This document shows, one piece after another, positions 1 to 11,699 of a stretch of 64,000 bases of DNA. This stretch comes from Morinoia aosen (lineage: Eukaryota > Arthropoda > Malacostraca > Amphipoda > Talitridae), in contig CM059557.1 of assembly GCA_030386875.1 (NCBI GenBank), positions 60,218,514 to 60,282,513 on the forward strand. Reading direction: 5' to 3'. The stretch's first letter is position 1. The number at the start of each line of letters is the position of its first letter. The notes under the pieces are model-generated. The model was not told where the DNA came from, did no database searches, and was given only the letters and a program-made list of their open reading frames with translations. A program made the translations under genes and the position numbers.

Positions 1-1259
1 AAACCTTTTGTGTTGTTTAGATTTTACAAAGTTTTTTATACGAATCAAAATTAATGTAACGAGGTGACATAAGTACCACTCGCTCTGGTAATTTTTGCTC
101 TGCGCAAAACTCTTCAATTAATGCAATCTCCTGCTCCAGTAAAATTATCATTTTTATTCAAAATTGTCACAGTGTGTTTCACTTCACGGTAGAGACATTG
201 GGAGCTTTATGTAGGTGATTGAAATCAAATATCTATTGGTACTCAGAGCATCGAGACCTAGATGGCCTAAAAATATTTTCTTATGAAGTCTCATGAAGCA
301 CCTTATTTAAAACCATCTTATGGCTTTTAGTGCTTACGGTGGAATATTTTAATGCACAAAATTACAGACTGCCATAATTTTGCTGTTTGAGAGTAAATTA
401 AAACAATTTTCTAAAGAAATCAGTTAATTATTAAGATGTTTGTTGTTTGAACAATAGTCGGAAATACTGTACCCTTTTTATTGCAAATGTAAATTAAATA
501 GAATCGTTGATATTCTTCAAATGTATTCGATATTGTATAAGAGAAATGTTACATGAAATTTTTTTTAAATTTCATGTTAAAAAATATAGTTAGAAAGTAA
601 AATGAGGCATTAATGAAAAAAAGCCATGAAATCAATGTGACTAATAACTTAAAACAAAACCAGGTGACATGCCCTTGCACTGCTAAAGCAATAGTGTTTG
701 GTTTCTTCAAAGTTCGTTTTTCAACTTATTTGTTGTTGTGAACTCACTTTTCCTGTTGAATTATTTTGAAGTCATCAGCCAAATTCTATTGCATGATTTC
801 TCTCGAATGCACAGACATTTGACCTCAATGAAAGGAATTTTACTATAATTTGCAAATTTAAGTTCACTTCTTTGATTTCTATTTTTAGGGGCTTAAGCTG
901 TCCAACTGAACAAAATTAGGTGAAAAAGAAATTGATAACGACTTGTAAGTTACGGAATTAGACGAAATTTCCGGAAATTATTTAGAACATTAATTAAAAT
1001 TCATTTGTAACACTAATTGAGTGATTTGCCCATGCATTGGTTTCGTTCATTGAACTAAAGAATGTTTGGAGATCTGAATAATGTTCGTAACTCAGACTTA
1101 TAATTAATTTCAAGAATTAAATACCTATTGTTTTTCCTTATAAATCAACAACGTTTCTCGTCAGTACCATCATCTGAATTTCAGCTCATCAACTGCCAGA
1201 GCTATTCTAAGTTAGGCATCAGCAAAGAAATTTTAACATAGGAACATGCTCGTCTGAGC
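1..1259. other. AT-rich unique sequence, nothing recognised
   Basis: No open frame with recognisable protein similarity, no terminal repeats and no RNA-gene signals were seen. The stretch is uniformly AT-rich and is interrupted by stops in all frames. It could be intergenic or intronic sequence. Confidence 0.5.
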
Positions 1260-2312
1260 AGGTTCTAACTACACCTTTTTCACTTCAAATTAATCTAAGT
1301 CAAGTTCAAATTAATCCGAGTCAAGTTCAAATTAATCTAAGTCAAGTTCAAATTAATCCGAGTCAAGTTCAAATTAATCTAAGTCAAGTTCAAATTAATC
1401 CGAGTCAAGTTCAAATTAATCCAAGTCAAGTTCAAATTAATCCAAGTCAAGTTCAAATTAATCCAAGTCAAGTTCAAATTAATCCAAGTCAAGTTCAAAT
1501 TAATCCAACCCTTAGTTGAGTTAAAAATGACGTAATAATTTGTTTATTTGAGTTTTTTGTTAAATATGTATCTAATGGATGTGATGAGCAAAACTGGTTT
1601 CGTTGATTTATTTCCACTCATAGATATTTATACACGTGAAATTCCACTTAATCACATATATGAAATCAAATTCATGCAAGTATAAAATATTATCATTGGA
1701 CGATATGTAGATTTCATCTTTAAAAGAAGTGTACAAGTGCGATTCACTGAGTACTACTTTCGAGACTAAAATATTCATAAAACGATTTTTATAAAAGTTA
1801 TTGAAGTCTCATAGTATTATATATTGAATTGTGAACACACACAAATACAATCAGTATTAAGTTAGAAACATTGTTTCTTGTATTATCATTGTTTATTGTT
1901 AGTAGATCCTACATTTCTTCATATTGACTAACACGGAATTAGAATGGATGGCAACATTTATATTGCTAATGCAGGAATGTATCTGGGTATCAATGTACAA
2001 GTATAAATTGTAATCAAACGGAATCGTACATTAGTACTCAGTGAATCGCACATAAATAGTTCTTTTAAAGATTAAATCTACAAATCGTCCAATGATAATA
2101 TTTTGTACTTGCATGTTATTGATTTAATATTGTTAAATATCTACGAGTGTAAGTAAATCCTCGAAACCAGTTTTGCTCATCACATCCAATAGATACATAT
2201 TTAACGCAAAAACTCAAATTAACAAAATATTACGTCATTTTTAACTCAACTAAGGGTTGGATTAGTTTGAACTTGACTTACATTAATTTGAAGTGAAAAA
2301 GGTGTAGAACCT
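1260..2312. mobile_element. Foldback-type DNA element with long inverted arms
   Basis: The sequence from 1260 to about 1756 and the reverse complement of 2032-2312 align over almost their full length. Both start AGGTTCT, then a CACCTTTTTCACTTCAAATTAA block, then CCAACCCTTAGTTGAGTT, then GATGTGATGAGCAAAACTGG, and end at GATTCACTGAGTACTA. The arms are roughly 280 bp without the array; the left arm is longer because it contains ten extra 21-bp units. The loop (about 1757-2031) has no open frame. This architecture (long arms with internal tandem repeats, no coding capacity) is that of foldback elements or large non-autonomous TIR elements. I could not find a convincing target duplication; a 4-bp indel lies close to the outer ends. 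Confidence 0.8.
1284..1511 (+). repeat. 21-bp minisatellite in left arm of foldback element
   Basis: Ten full units plus one partial of TTCAAATTAATCYRAGTCAAG. The first six alternate strictly between the CTAAG and CCGAG variants, giving a 42-bp higher-order unit; the last four are uniform CCAAG. The right arm has one degenerate unit at the same place, so the array expanded after, or only in, one arm. Confidence 0.9.
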
Positions 2313-4095
2313 CATACAATGTAACCAGGGTGCAACACTTCCTTTTGTGTTTATAGTAAACATCACAGTATAATTGCCAAATTTTCCCTTCACCAGTGTT
2401 CAGGTAGAAAGTACGCTAAGGTAGCAAAGCAAGTTTTATTCCAATGATTTTGTAGATGCATAACCGTTGTCATATTAAATTAAAGCCACTGAAATATAAT
2501 TGCCTTAGGCTCCAAAGTTGGAATTGTTGTGATAAATTCAATGAATTTATATGCACCCGTTGTGTTAATTTATCCCATTCATTTAAATTTGATGTAAAAA
2601 GTCGTTACTTTCTTCGGTATTAAATAGGTACAATAAGACGTCATCCCTATATGTTGAGAATGCCGTTACATGAAAAAAGTTTTGAGGTGAAGGATGCATA
2701 ATGCGGGAAAAATGATGCATAATCAGTCCTCAGACACTAGAAAAGATGTGTGCGGATGGAAACTCTTTATGATTTTCAAAGGCAGGCTCAAGTTCTCATA
2801 TTTCGTTCCACAAATTAATGCCATTTCTCATTAACATTTTCACTCACTTGGTACACCCGCGGTGCATCAGTACTAAAAACTCAATTCATTTGATTATAAT
2901 TCTGTGAATGATGGAAACACAAAAGTGTAGAGCTTTCAAATCATTTGAAAAAATGTATGAACTTATGGTTCAAGTTTTAGAATTACTCTCAATAATTTTC
3001 AAAGCGATTTGTTTCTGTCTCCGAGTACTTCTTCACATTTATTGATTTAATTTACAGTTAAAAATAGTTTGTTCCTAAACAAAGTAAAAACGGTATATTG
3101 TTGGACTGCCATTAGAGTCTCAACTGTAATGCGCAAATAGAAATAGTACATTTTACTTTGTTCGAATGAAGGGGGATTATGTTTTGTGAATTATTGATGA
3201 ATCACTTGGCGTGTACGGTGTTGAAAGTGTAGAATTCACATGCAGTAGAGTTGAACGATGAGAGGCTGCTAGATCACCCATGTACTCTAAGATGAGATCC
3301 AGGGATTAATTTAAAGTATAATCGTTTGGAAGAAACAACAACTATGACATACAGTAGTTTGAGAGCTTTGGTGTGACTTGTGGTCATTGTATTGTACAAT
3401 ATACAAGTCTTAATGTGATTTTATGCTTAGACTTCATTTGTACCGTCACTGAATTTTAAATGAAACACGTTAAGACAATTTTATCGCTGAAGACCTTTCT
3501 AACTAGGCACATGATAAATATGTCAATTATGATTTTCATATAACATAATTGAATATTTAACACTGTTTAATTTTCAATAACAGATTCTCTTTTTAGAGTC
3601 ACTGTCCTCGCACCCTCAAGTCACCTCTCAGCGAGCGACTGTTCTCAACAGTGTGCCCCTTTGAGTCCCATCACATTTTTTATTTTCACAAGTGCAAATC
3701 ACTACAACGCCGGCATTCCATTAATGCAACTGTAAGACGGCGTGCATGCGTTGCTCAACGACATCCTTCTAACTGCAAAATATGCTTTATAGGCTTGAAT
3801 TTTATTTTTTCACATTTTACCAGAACTTTACCAGTGTTAGCGCAATAATTACTGCTGTGTCATCAACTACAAGAAAATGAAGTGTTCAGACACATGACAG
3901 TCGATGAATTCTCTTCAGGCCCACAAACTTTCTTAACGAAATTGTGATGAATGTTCTCACTAAGCCCAGTAGCGTTTCACTTATGCTTTCAGAATTTCAT
4001 TTCAAACTGAAATGAGGGCTCAAATTACAGCCAAGGTCAATTTGTTTCCTAAACAGAAAAACACTTCGGATGAAAATTATTTATGCTGACAGGAA
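2313..4095. other. Unique AT-rich sequence with one dispersed repeat
   Basis: No gene recognised. Positions about 3345-3427 match, in inverse orientation, 55188-55256: both hold the motifs GACCACAAGTCA, GCTCTCAAAC and TTAAGACTTGT in the same order and spacing. The 65-aa frame at 3651-3848 has no visible domain and I regard it as chance. Confidence 0.4.
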
Positions 4096-6060
4096 AATTC
4101 TAGTTAATCGACACGACGTGGTCTCCACCTGACACCAGCCTTCGGAGAGGCAGTAGAGCACGGGTTTTCAACTGAAGGTTGATTTGGATTGTTTTTTTAC
4201 ACTTCATTGATAACTTCAGCGCCAACCTTTGAAAAGAATGAGTTGAAATTCTTGGCTGTTTCCAAAAGATTTTCAAAATTACTTATGCGACCTGAATTTT
4301 CATGTAGTGCTATCTCACTAGTGATTTTCCACGTTCCTATCGGGTTATTTTTTGCCGTTAATATTCCTGGTGAAAATGAAATTGTTTTGCTTCTGTAATT
4401 TTCTTCCGAATTTTCTTTTCACGCCCCTCATATATCATATTTAAAGTACTGTTTGATCCATTTCTTTGTACTCACACAAGTAAGTATTTTTCATTATGTT
4501 CAGCTCTTTAATTTTCTCTGTGATCCAAACAGCACATTTTGGTTCAGTTTTTTCGGTGATGTAAGGTGCACATTAATTGAGAGCAGCTGTAAAATTTTCA
4601 GTGAAGATTGAAACATGTATGTCAACATCATCAGATTGCATCATGTCTTGAAATTCAGTGGACCTTTAGTAGCTTTTCGAGAAATAAGTCCGCTGAGTAG
4701 GGACTTTTCAGTAGATAAGTCGTATTACTATAATTTCTTCTTTCCTTTGCAATATTAATTTGACATTCTATGGAGTGGTGATCGGATGGTGATATTGCTA
4801 TACTGAATATTGCCGTAAGATTATATGGAATTGCCAGATCGAGGAGAATTTTATGCACTCTAGTAGTACGAGTTGGTTCTTTGAACTTTTGGGATAAGTT
4901 TAGTTGTACTTTAGTTGTAATAGTTTGCTTAGCTAGTTGTTTTTATTCGCCAATTCAACGTAAAAATTTCCGTAAGCAAAGTATGACTTTTTATTCTCTA
5001 GAATTTCTTTGTAAGTCTTCTCAATGAACTCTATCTAGTGTTGGACGTAGGGGACCGATGGGTGCCTGTAAAGGCTGCCGATGATGGATTTATGTTTACT
5101 TTTCTGTACTTTTAACCAAACCATTTCTATACCTTTGCAAACTTTTTTTGTTAAAAGTAAAGATGATGAATGAACTTCTTTCACAAAAATGTAAGATCCC
5201 CTAAACCTCTGCTACTTTTAACGCCATCATAGCGGTACAATACGTAATCGGGAAAATTGAAATACGAACATTGGGTTCCTGAATCAAAGAATGTTTCGGA
5301 ACGGCATAAATGTCAATTTCTTTGGTGACCAACATTACTCTGATGTCATCCGATTTATCATTTAAGCCACGAGCATTGATATGTTTTATTTGGACGCTTA
5401 TTAGGGGCAGCGAAGTTACTCTTTCGTCGGGATTGTTTCGTGGATTCACCGATCTTATCAGTGTTGCCCAGGGTGTTTAATCTTGCGTCGGGTATATCTG
5501 AGACTTCTATTTAACTGAGCAACAGTATTTCGCCATAAAGATAATGTGACTCCAGTCTGATTTATACCTTGTGCAACAGGAGCACTATAGTGGTCGTTTT
5601 TACGATGGAGCAGAAGTGGAGGGTCATTGGTTGATAACTCTGATGAGGGACCGACCGCTGTCTCCCAAACACCACGTTCTTTTTCATCGAAGATGAAAAT
5701 GTTTTGCCTGCCACGTTTGATATGATTTGAGGTACGCTCTAGAGTACGTGGCTGGATGTTGATGATTTATACTCGTACACGACAAGGGCAGGTGACTCTC
5801 TGTATTTGTAGCATCAGATAGCAATGAAAATCGATTTTTGTGGGTACCGTGCGATAGTCATAGGTAGAGGGAGGTGAGTGTTGAGCATCAGTTGCCGAGC
5901 AATGATTCATGTTGCTAGAGACTTTACTTGAAAAAGCGGTAGATCTAGTAAAATTATTCAATTTATTTTGCGGTTTTGCTTTATCGTTAGAGTGTTCAAT
6001 TTTATCATTCAGGTCGTGAAAGTCTTTGATACAGGAGCTAAATTGTTAAGCGTAAAAGAG
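4096..6060 (-). pseudogene. Decayed jockey/CR1-like LINE (ORF1, endonuclease, linker)
   Basis: Reading leftwards on the minus strand, pieces occur in LINE order. An ORF1-like segment with a short heptad-like stretch (IKDFHDLNDKIEHSNDKA) lies near 6050-5960. The N-terminal part of an AP-type endonuclease (5449-5201) shows IKHINARGLNDKSDDIR followed by EIDIYAV, matching the usual 'NaRsl..K.ddl....iDi.avtE' start. The endonuclease C-terminus (4858-4655) has the catalytic-type SDHHSIEC motif after LLDLAIPYNL. The linker to reverse transcriptase is at 4400-4096, with FNSFFSKVGAEVINEV. Many frameshifts and stops separate the pieces, so none is functional. The copy stops abruptly near 4096, before RT. 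The linker is homologous to 11732-11947 on the plus strand, so this and the LINE at 11.7 kb are one family. The clade assignment is inference. Confidence 0.7.
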
Positions 6061-6139
6061 AAATTTCTAGAAGGAAATGGTTCATTTTTTCTAGTATACT
6101 AGGCCAAGTGCAGACATCAATGCAATCTTTAATTGCAGC

Positions 6140-6950
6140 ATTTGTTCAGAGCGAAATTAGTTTAAGAAGTAAAGTAGTTACTTTGAGATCACCACAGATA
6201 TTACACTTATAATGCAAGTAATGCAATGAAAATTCCAAAATAGGTTTTATTGAGTCATACGTCCCTATCAACCCAACAATATGTACAGCAGCAATCTGAA
6301 GTTTTTTGTTGCAACTGTGTAGCATCACAACTTAGAGGCTATAGGAGTGCTTGCATTGATGAACAGTATCCATTTATTATGCAAATGTTGGTTTTCTAGC
6401 TGATTCATGAGGCCATTTAAAACAGCACAGACACAAGCACCATTCTCTACAAGGAAAGCGGCCAAGCCCTCATGGCACTCATGGAAAGTTGATATTTTTA
6501 TGCCGTTCTGTAGAAGATTCCATTGTTATTTGTAGTCTGGTTTGGCCATGATGAATCCCACACCAAATCATTCAGACTCTCATGATTTATCAACTGGATT
6601 CTTTTTTCTTCAGGCTTGTTCACATGCATTTTATTATCATAGTTACATTTCTCTTCACAACATGAATTATCTTCTGTAACTGTAATAGTTGGTGAAAGAA
6701 CTGGGTTTGGTATCTCCATATTACACGGGACTTGTTTTATAGCTAACTCACAATTGATGGACAGTTTTTGACAATCCCCAAAATTTGGCTTGAAAATCCC
6801 ATAATTTGTCACTTAAAATTGCCAATGAGAAACATAATTTGTTGGCCTATACGCCCCACAGTTGGTACGGCAGAAGATACGCACTTTGGTTTGTCACACT
6901 CTTCGGTCTGCTGCTGTGTGAGCCCCGTTTAACACACAGTACATAATCTG
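6140..6950 (-). pseudogene. Copy A of unnamed multicopy arthropod family (middle part)
   Basis: Minus-strand pieces: a 104-aa frame at 6812-6498 ending in an INHESLNDLVWD block (family pattern: a 'LLTQxDLNDLVRDLxLSK' block); then, after a frame change, NGLMNQLENQHLHNKWILFI near 6440-6350 (family pattern '..DLMxxLGxxHxPxEWRLFIDSS'); then NICGDLKVTTLLLKL at 6206-6150 (family pattern 'ICGDLKVVALLLGLQ'). The order of the blocks is the same as in copies C and D. At least two frameshifts and stops make it a pseudogene. The family is recalled from translated arthropod genomes, where it is usually labelled hypothetical; I know no biochemical function. It abuts the LINE at 6060. Confidence 0.55.
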
Positions 6951-6960
6951 TGAAGTGCCT

Positions 6961-8838
6961 GGGGCCTCTCTCGACAACCAACTTTACGCACACAGGCATC
7001 TAAAGAGTAGGCTCCTAAGTGAGGTACTTGAAATGATGAAACCATTATGATTCCTGATTCGAAATTATCATACTCGATTTTTATAAATAATACTCTATTA
7101 CCCGAGTAGCAAAACTAGGGTTATGTCTGGGACAGAATGAGCCAAGCATAACAAGAAACTAAAATATTTCATTGAACAAAATCATCGTTCCTGAGATTGA
7201 TTATAGATGACTAATTGCCTACCATATTGAAGATCACTGTGGATCTACAACAATAACATTAATGAAAAACAAAATATACCACATAAAATGTCATGATGCA
7301 AAACGATTCGTAAGGGAACTTGAGTGTTATCAGCAACAAGACTGTGCCGGTTCATATCAGACCATATGAACATACAGACAGAACATGACATACAGACAGA
7401 ACATGGGAGCCTATAAAAAACTTTGAAAAGTCTTAATTGTTAGGGCTCAAAATCTCCAAAAGTAATGCTAAGAATGAATTAACCATCCAAGAAGCAGAGT
7501 AAATTAAGCCAAATAATTTCTCATGTTGTTATAGGTTATTTTATATAGAAGAAAACACTTACCGCTATACACGGTGACCAGCACTTTGTTGAACAAACTT
7601 TAACTAATGGTTGAAACCGTTGAAATAAACACCTTTCAATCAATGACAATTAGGTCGAAAGTACTTTGTTAGCGAATTGCAAGGACTTGAAATTTGGAAC
7701 GCATTGGAGAAAAACTCGTACTTTAGGAGTGGCTTCGAAATTAAATTTAAGAGTTAAGATTGCATATTTATTATGACCATAAGAAATAGAATTACAGGTT
7801 TGATTATTTTAACCACAAGAAATAAAATTTAAAATTAGGTTATTTATTTACTCCAGGTGTTCTTCTATGTGAAAAATGGATTTTCAATTAAAACAACTGT
7901 CAAATTTCGCTACAATTACCAATTTAATTTCTATCACGAATTGACATCATAGTTTTATGTCCTACAACTTAGTAGCATTTAAGAATGGTTCTTCAATTTA
8001 TTAATATCTTAATTTAAAATTAGCAAAATTGGTATCATATAGATGCGTAAACTTATATTAAGTATTATTTAATTAGTCTTATTCAGCTAGTCCTACTGTT
8101 TATTCTGGTTTCAATTGCCTCGGCTGACCCCAAAGCCTGTGCATAATTTCCCACAGGGGCACGTGTTCACCACCAATTCAAACTATCCCACGACGCGATT
8201 TCTAAGCTCACAGTGTCCTAAGTATGTGGTCGTTCTGACTCTCTAATTTTCCGGCAGTGGGTCTATGCTGATTGCGCAGTTTTGGCCAAGATTTGCATAA
8301 AAAAATTTATAAGCAGGTTTGTTGCCAAATAATTTGCTCTGGATTTTAATTTAAGTTTCTTTCGTGAGTAACACTTACGGTCCTGGGCGTCGCTGCTCTC
8401 CTTTCCTTTGGTGTACTTGCGAAATTCAGCGTCCGTTTAATGAATGAACTAATATTTCTGTCTATTGTTTTGATTCCCTGATATTGCGTCGCGTTTCATT
8501 TTTGTCAAACAGCTTCTCTCTCATTTCCTATTACTTTTGAAGTTTAAATCTAGTTTTATATTTGCAGAAAAAATATGCGAACAGGAGGTACAATTTGAGC
8601 TAAAAATAATTGAAAAAATTTGCATTCGCTCACTGAAAACGAAATAATTGGCATGTATAACTATTGGGTAGCTTAAAATTTGTCACTATTCGTACTTCAA
8701 TGGGAAATTGTGGGGAAAATTATAACAATTAACTTAAACTACGCAAGGCAGTTATCCAGTCTAGAGCTGATTTTATATAATGAATTAAAAAACAAATTTC
8801 CATGCCTTGACATGTGGCACAATCTCAAAGCTCTACGT
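6961..8838. other. Unique AT-rich sequence, nothing recognised
   Basis: No coding, RNA or repeat signal beyond a two-copy 18-bp tandem (ACATACAGACAGAACATG) at about 7370-7405. The region around 8120-8290 is slightly GC-richer but holds no open frame of note. Confidence 0.45.
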
Positions 8839-8846
8839 ATTATATA

Positions 8847-9338
8847 CATACATACATATACCGGGCTTATCCTCCCTATGGGAGGGTAGCCGACAGCAGG
8901 CCACAATCACCACACTTAGTCACTAGGAGGCGAGAGAGGCAGCACTGGCCGCACCTGAACTGCCAGGATCAGCAGCAGCCCAGCACAACCACCTTCCACA
9001 GTCAGGCCCGACAGCCACAGCTGGTTTACCCCGACCGCTTCATTGAGTGCAGCCCCTCCCCCCGCACATGACAGGTCAACCCCATCACACGCGGGCAGCT
9101 TCCAGTAACGCGTTAAAAAATAAAATTACCTCCTTATACACTGCCCCCACTCACTTCTATCCGCAGCCATCCCTCTCGCCACGTCCACAGTCAGACCCCT
9201 CTCATACAAAGCACGTCGCACCCCATCCATCCAACTCATCCGTGGTCTACCTCGCGCTCGAAGACCACTCACTTCCGACATATATATCTTTTTCACCAGC
9301 CGCTCAACATTCATTCCTTCAACATAATGATTAGAGAC
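8847..9338 (-). mobile_element. 5'-truncated copy of LINE D (3' end only)
   Basis: The reverse complement matches the 3' part of the LINE at 15833-17245. The last 62 codons of the RT-protein frame (9314-9126, MNVERLVKKIYMSEVSGL onwards) are followed by the same ~280-bp 3' UTR and the same TATG-type simple-repeat tail at 8847-8860. Homology to the longer copy stops at 9325. ATTATATA occurs immediately outside the tail (8839-8846) and again at 9339-9346, a plausible 8-bp target duplication, leaving 13 bp of extra sequence at the 5' junction. The UTR is far GC-richer than its surroundings. Confidence 0.8.
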
Positions 9339-9346
9339 ATTATATA

Positions 9347-11699
9347 GTTACTAGAAAAAACATACGCGCTACCTGATGATTTGATTCCACTCCACATATC
9401 AAATAGCTTATAAATATTATGCCAATATTGATACCGATTAACATGATTTCAGAAATTTCTGCTCCTGAATTATAAAAAGAAACTGCGGAAAATGAAGAAA
9501 TAATATGCTCTGGCGTTTTCTTGCATTTTAATGAAGTTACCAAATAAATAAATGGGAGGTTTTGTTTTTGTTCATAACTTTTTCTTCAAAAATTATGCAA
9601 AAGAATAAAATTTAGAATGCAATTACACTGTTTTTGGATGTGTCACATGACTTTTCTGGCATCATTGTTATTTTTGAGTGTCGAATAACTGAATATTCTA
9701 TTCTAATAATTTGAAACACTAACCATACAGGTCTGCAGGACTTCGAACAATAGGTCAACATTGCTAGCTAAAATTTTCACCAATAATAGTATATTTATTA
9801 AAAAATGTCTAAAATTTAAACTACTGCATGTAAGCACACCAACAGTTCACTTCATCAGTTGGTTCACAAGCAACTTCAGGATTTTAAGCTCAAAGCCTCG
9901 AACATCCTTAGGTGAGTTATTTAGGCATTTCAGTGTTAGTTGACTCACACGACGACTCACACCAAATATAATTCAAGAGGTGCAGAAAGAATCGAAACGA
10001 AAGATCAGCTAGTCCTCTTTTCGATTCACTAAAAGTAAATCAAAATTTACGCATTTCAGACATTTGTTTCATAATAACACCATTCATTTTCGCTCAAAAT
10101 ATTAAAACATTGTTAATATAAAACAACTGACAGCGAGATGTTCTTTACGAACTTATAATTAGATATAACGAGAAACAAAGTTATAGGTCCAGCCACTGAG
10201 CGTAGTTATCACTATGTTACTCAGTGGAAATTAGGAAGAGGCGATGGGGTGCAGGCTCTATTGGCAGATTAGAATAAAATCGAAAAACTTAGTAAACAAG
10301 TCCGATAAGTGAGCCTGAAAAACACAAATCAAATAAAAAGTTACACACGATCAAAATCAAGTCTCCGAAATATGCAGAGGAATTTATGATCATATTTACA
10401 CACAAAAACTTTAGTTATACACAATAGAACTCTGTCCATTGAGTCACCCTTGGGTGACACTGCTCTGTAGCATCGGTAGCACAAAAATAAAAGCTAGGCA
10501 TGAAGAAACATTTCACTTTCCCCAAAGCTACCGTGAATCCATAGAGCGCGACAAATATTTATTATTGAAACAATAGACTGCAATTTAGAAAAACAAAAAC
10601 TTATACACTGGATAATCTGAAGTCTCTTCAAGTGTTCGGATTGGCAAGTCTTTAATAATTACTGGGCTAACGAACACTATCGATAATATGAAAAATCAAT
10701 AACAATTACCCTTACAATAACACTTTTCTCAATTCCCACACCCGTTATCAAAAAGTCACAGCGGTCCCAAGCGACCGCCCGAGAGCCCCCCGCACACCCT
10801 CACACAGATACAACACACAACAAACGAATAGGGTGCGGTGGCAGGCCTCCGTACGTAACCGCAGAGGAGGCTCCTCTGTTCGCAAAAACAGACACACGAA
10901 GAGCAACTAAAATTAATATTTCGTAGAAAATATGACAAACAATAATACATATAAGGAACAGTACGAAATGAATGAATGATGAATTATAGGAACGAAGGCA
11001 AAATTAAAGTTCTTATCGCTGTGTGCATCGCAGGCAGCTTCCAGAGATAGGCTGGAAAATTCAGCTCTATTGCAACAATAATGTCGATGAAGTGCAGGAG
11101 TTTCATACGGCAAACATATGAAGCATAACTGCGATAACGTTCTTCAACGCACTTCACCGATCCAAATCTCTCTCTTTATTTGCACATAAGTCAGCATGCA
11201 CAGAATAAATACGCTCAAAAACCTTAATTTACTAGTTTACATACCTCTTCCCACAACATGTAAAAGTCTCGAGCGCATACACAGAACATAACAAAAATTC
11301 CCACGAAAAACATTCGGAGCAGCCGAATAGCTTTACAATCATTTTTTTCACTGATGTCGGGTTCGTTACGACTTGTAATATGAGGTCACTGCTCAAGTTG
11401 CCGGGCCTGGACAAATAGGAGGCATTGGCTGAGGCAACGCAAAAACCAAGGCGTCCTACGTCTCGGCGCCTGTTCGAAATGTGGCAACACAGCCATGACA
11501 TCACTCTACTGGTTATAATAAGCACACCATTTTAAAAAGAATTCAATGCAAGTAAAGCGGCGTCTCTGAATTTCGTCCTTCAGAACTTTTGTTGTGCGCG
11601 CTGCGAGTGCGTGCTTGCGTGAAAATCAGATACAATACGTATAAACATATGTAAAGGCAAAATGTAAGTTTGTTTTGGTGTGGGGGGGGTGAATTTTCT
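9347..11699. other. Unique sequence, no gene recognised
   Basis: Several short frames exist, but none shows a family motif. A perfect 8-bp inverted repeat, CAGAGGAG-G-CTCCTCTG, sits at 10862-10878, inside a locally GC-rich 120-bp patch (10755-10880). A run of eight G lies near 11685. This could be intergenic or intronic. Confidence 0.4.
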
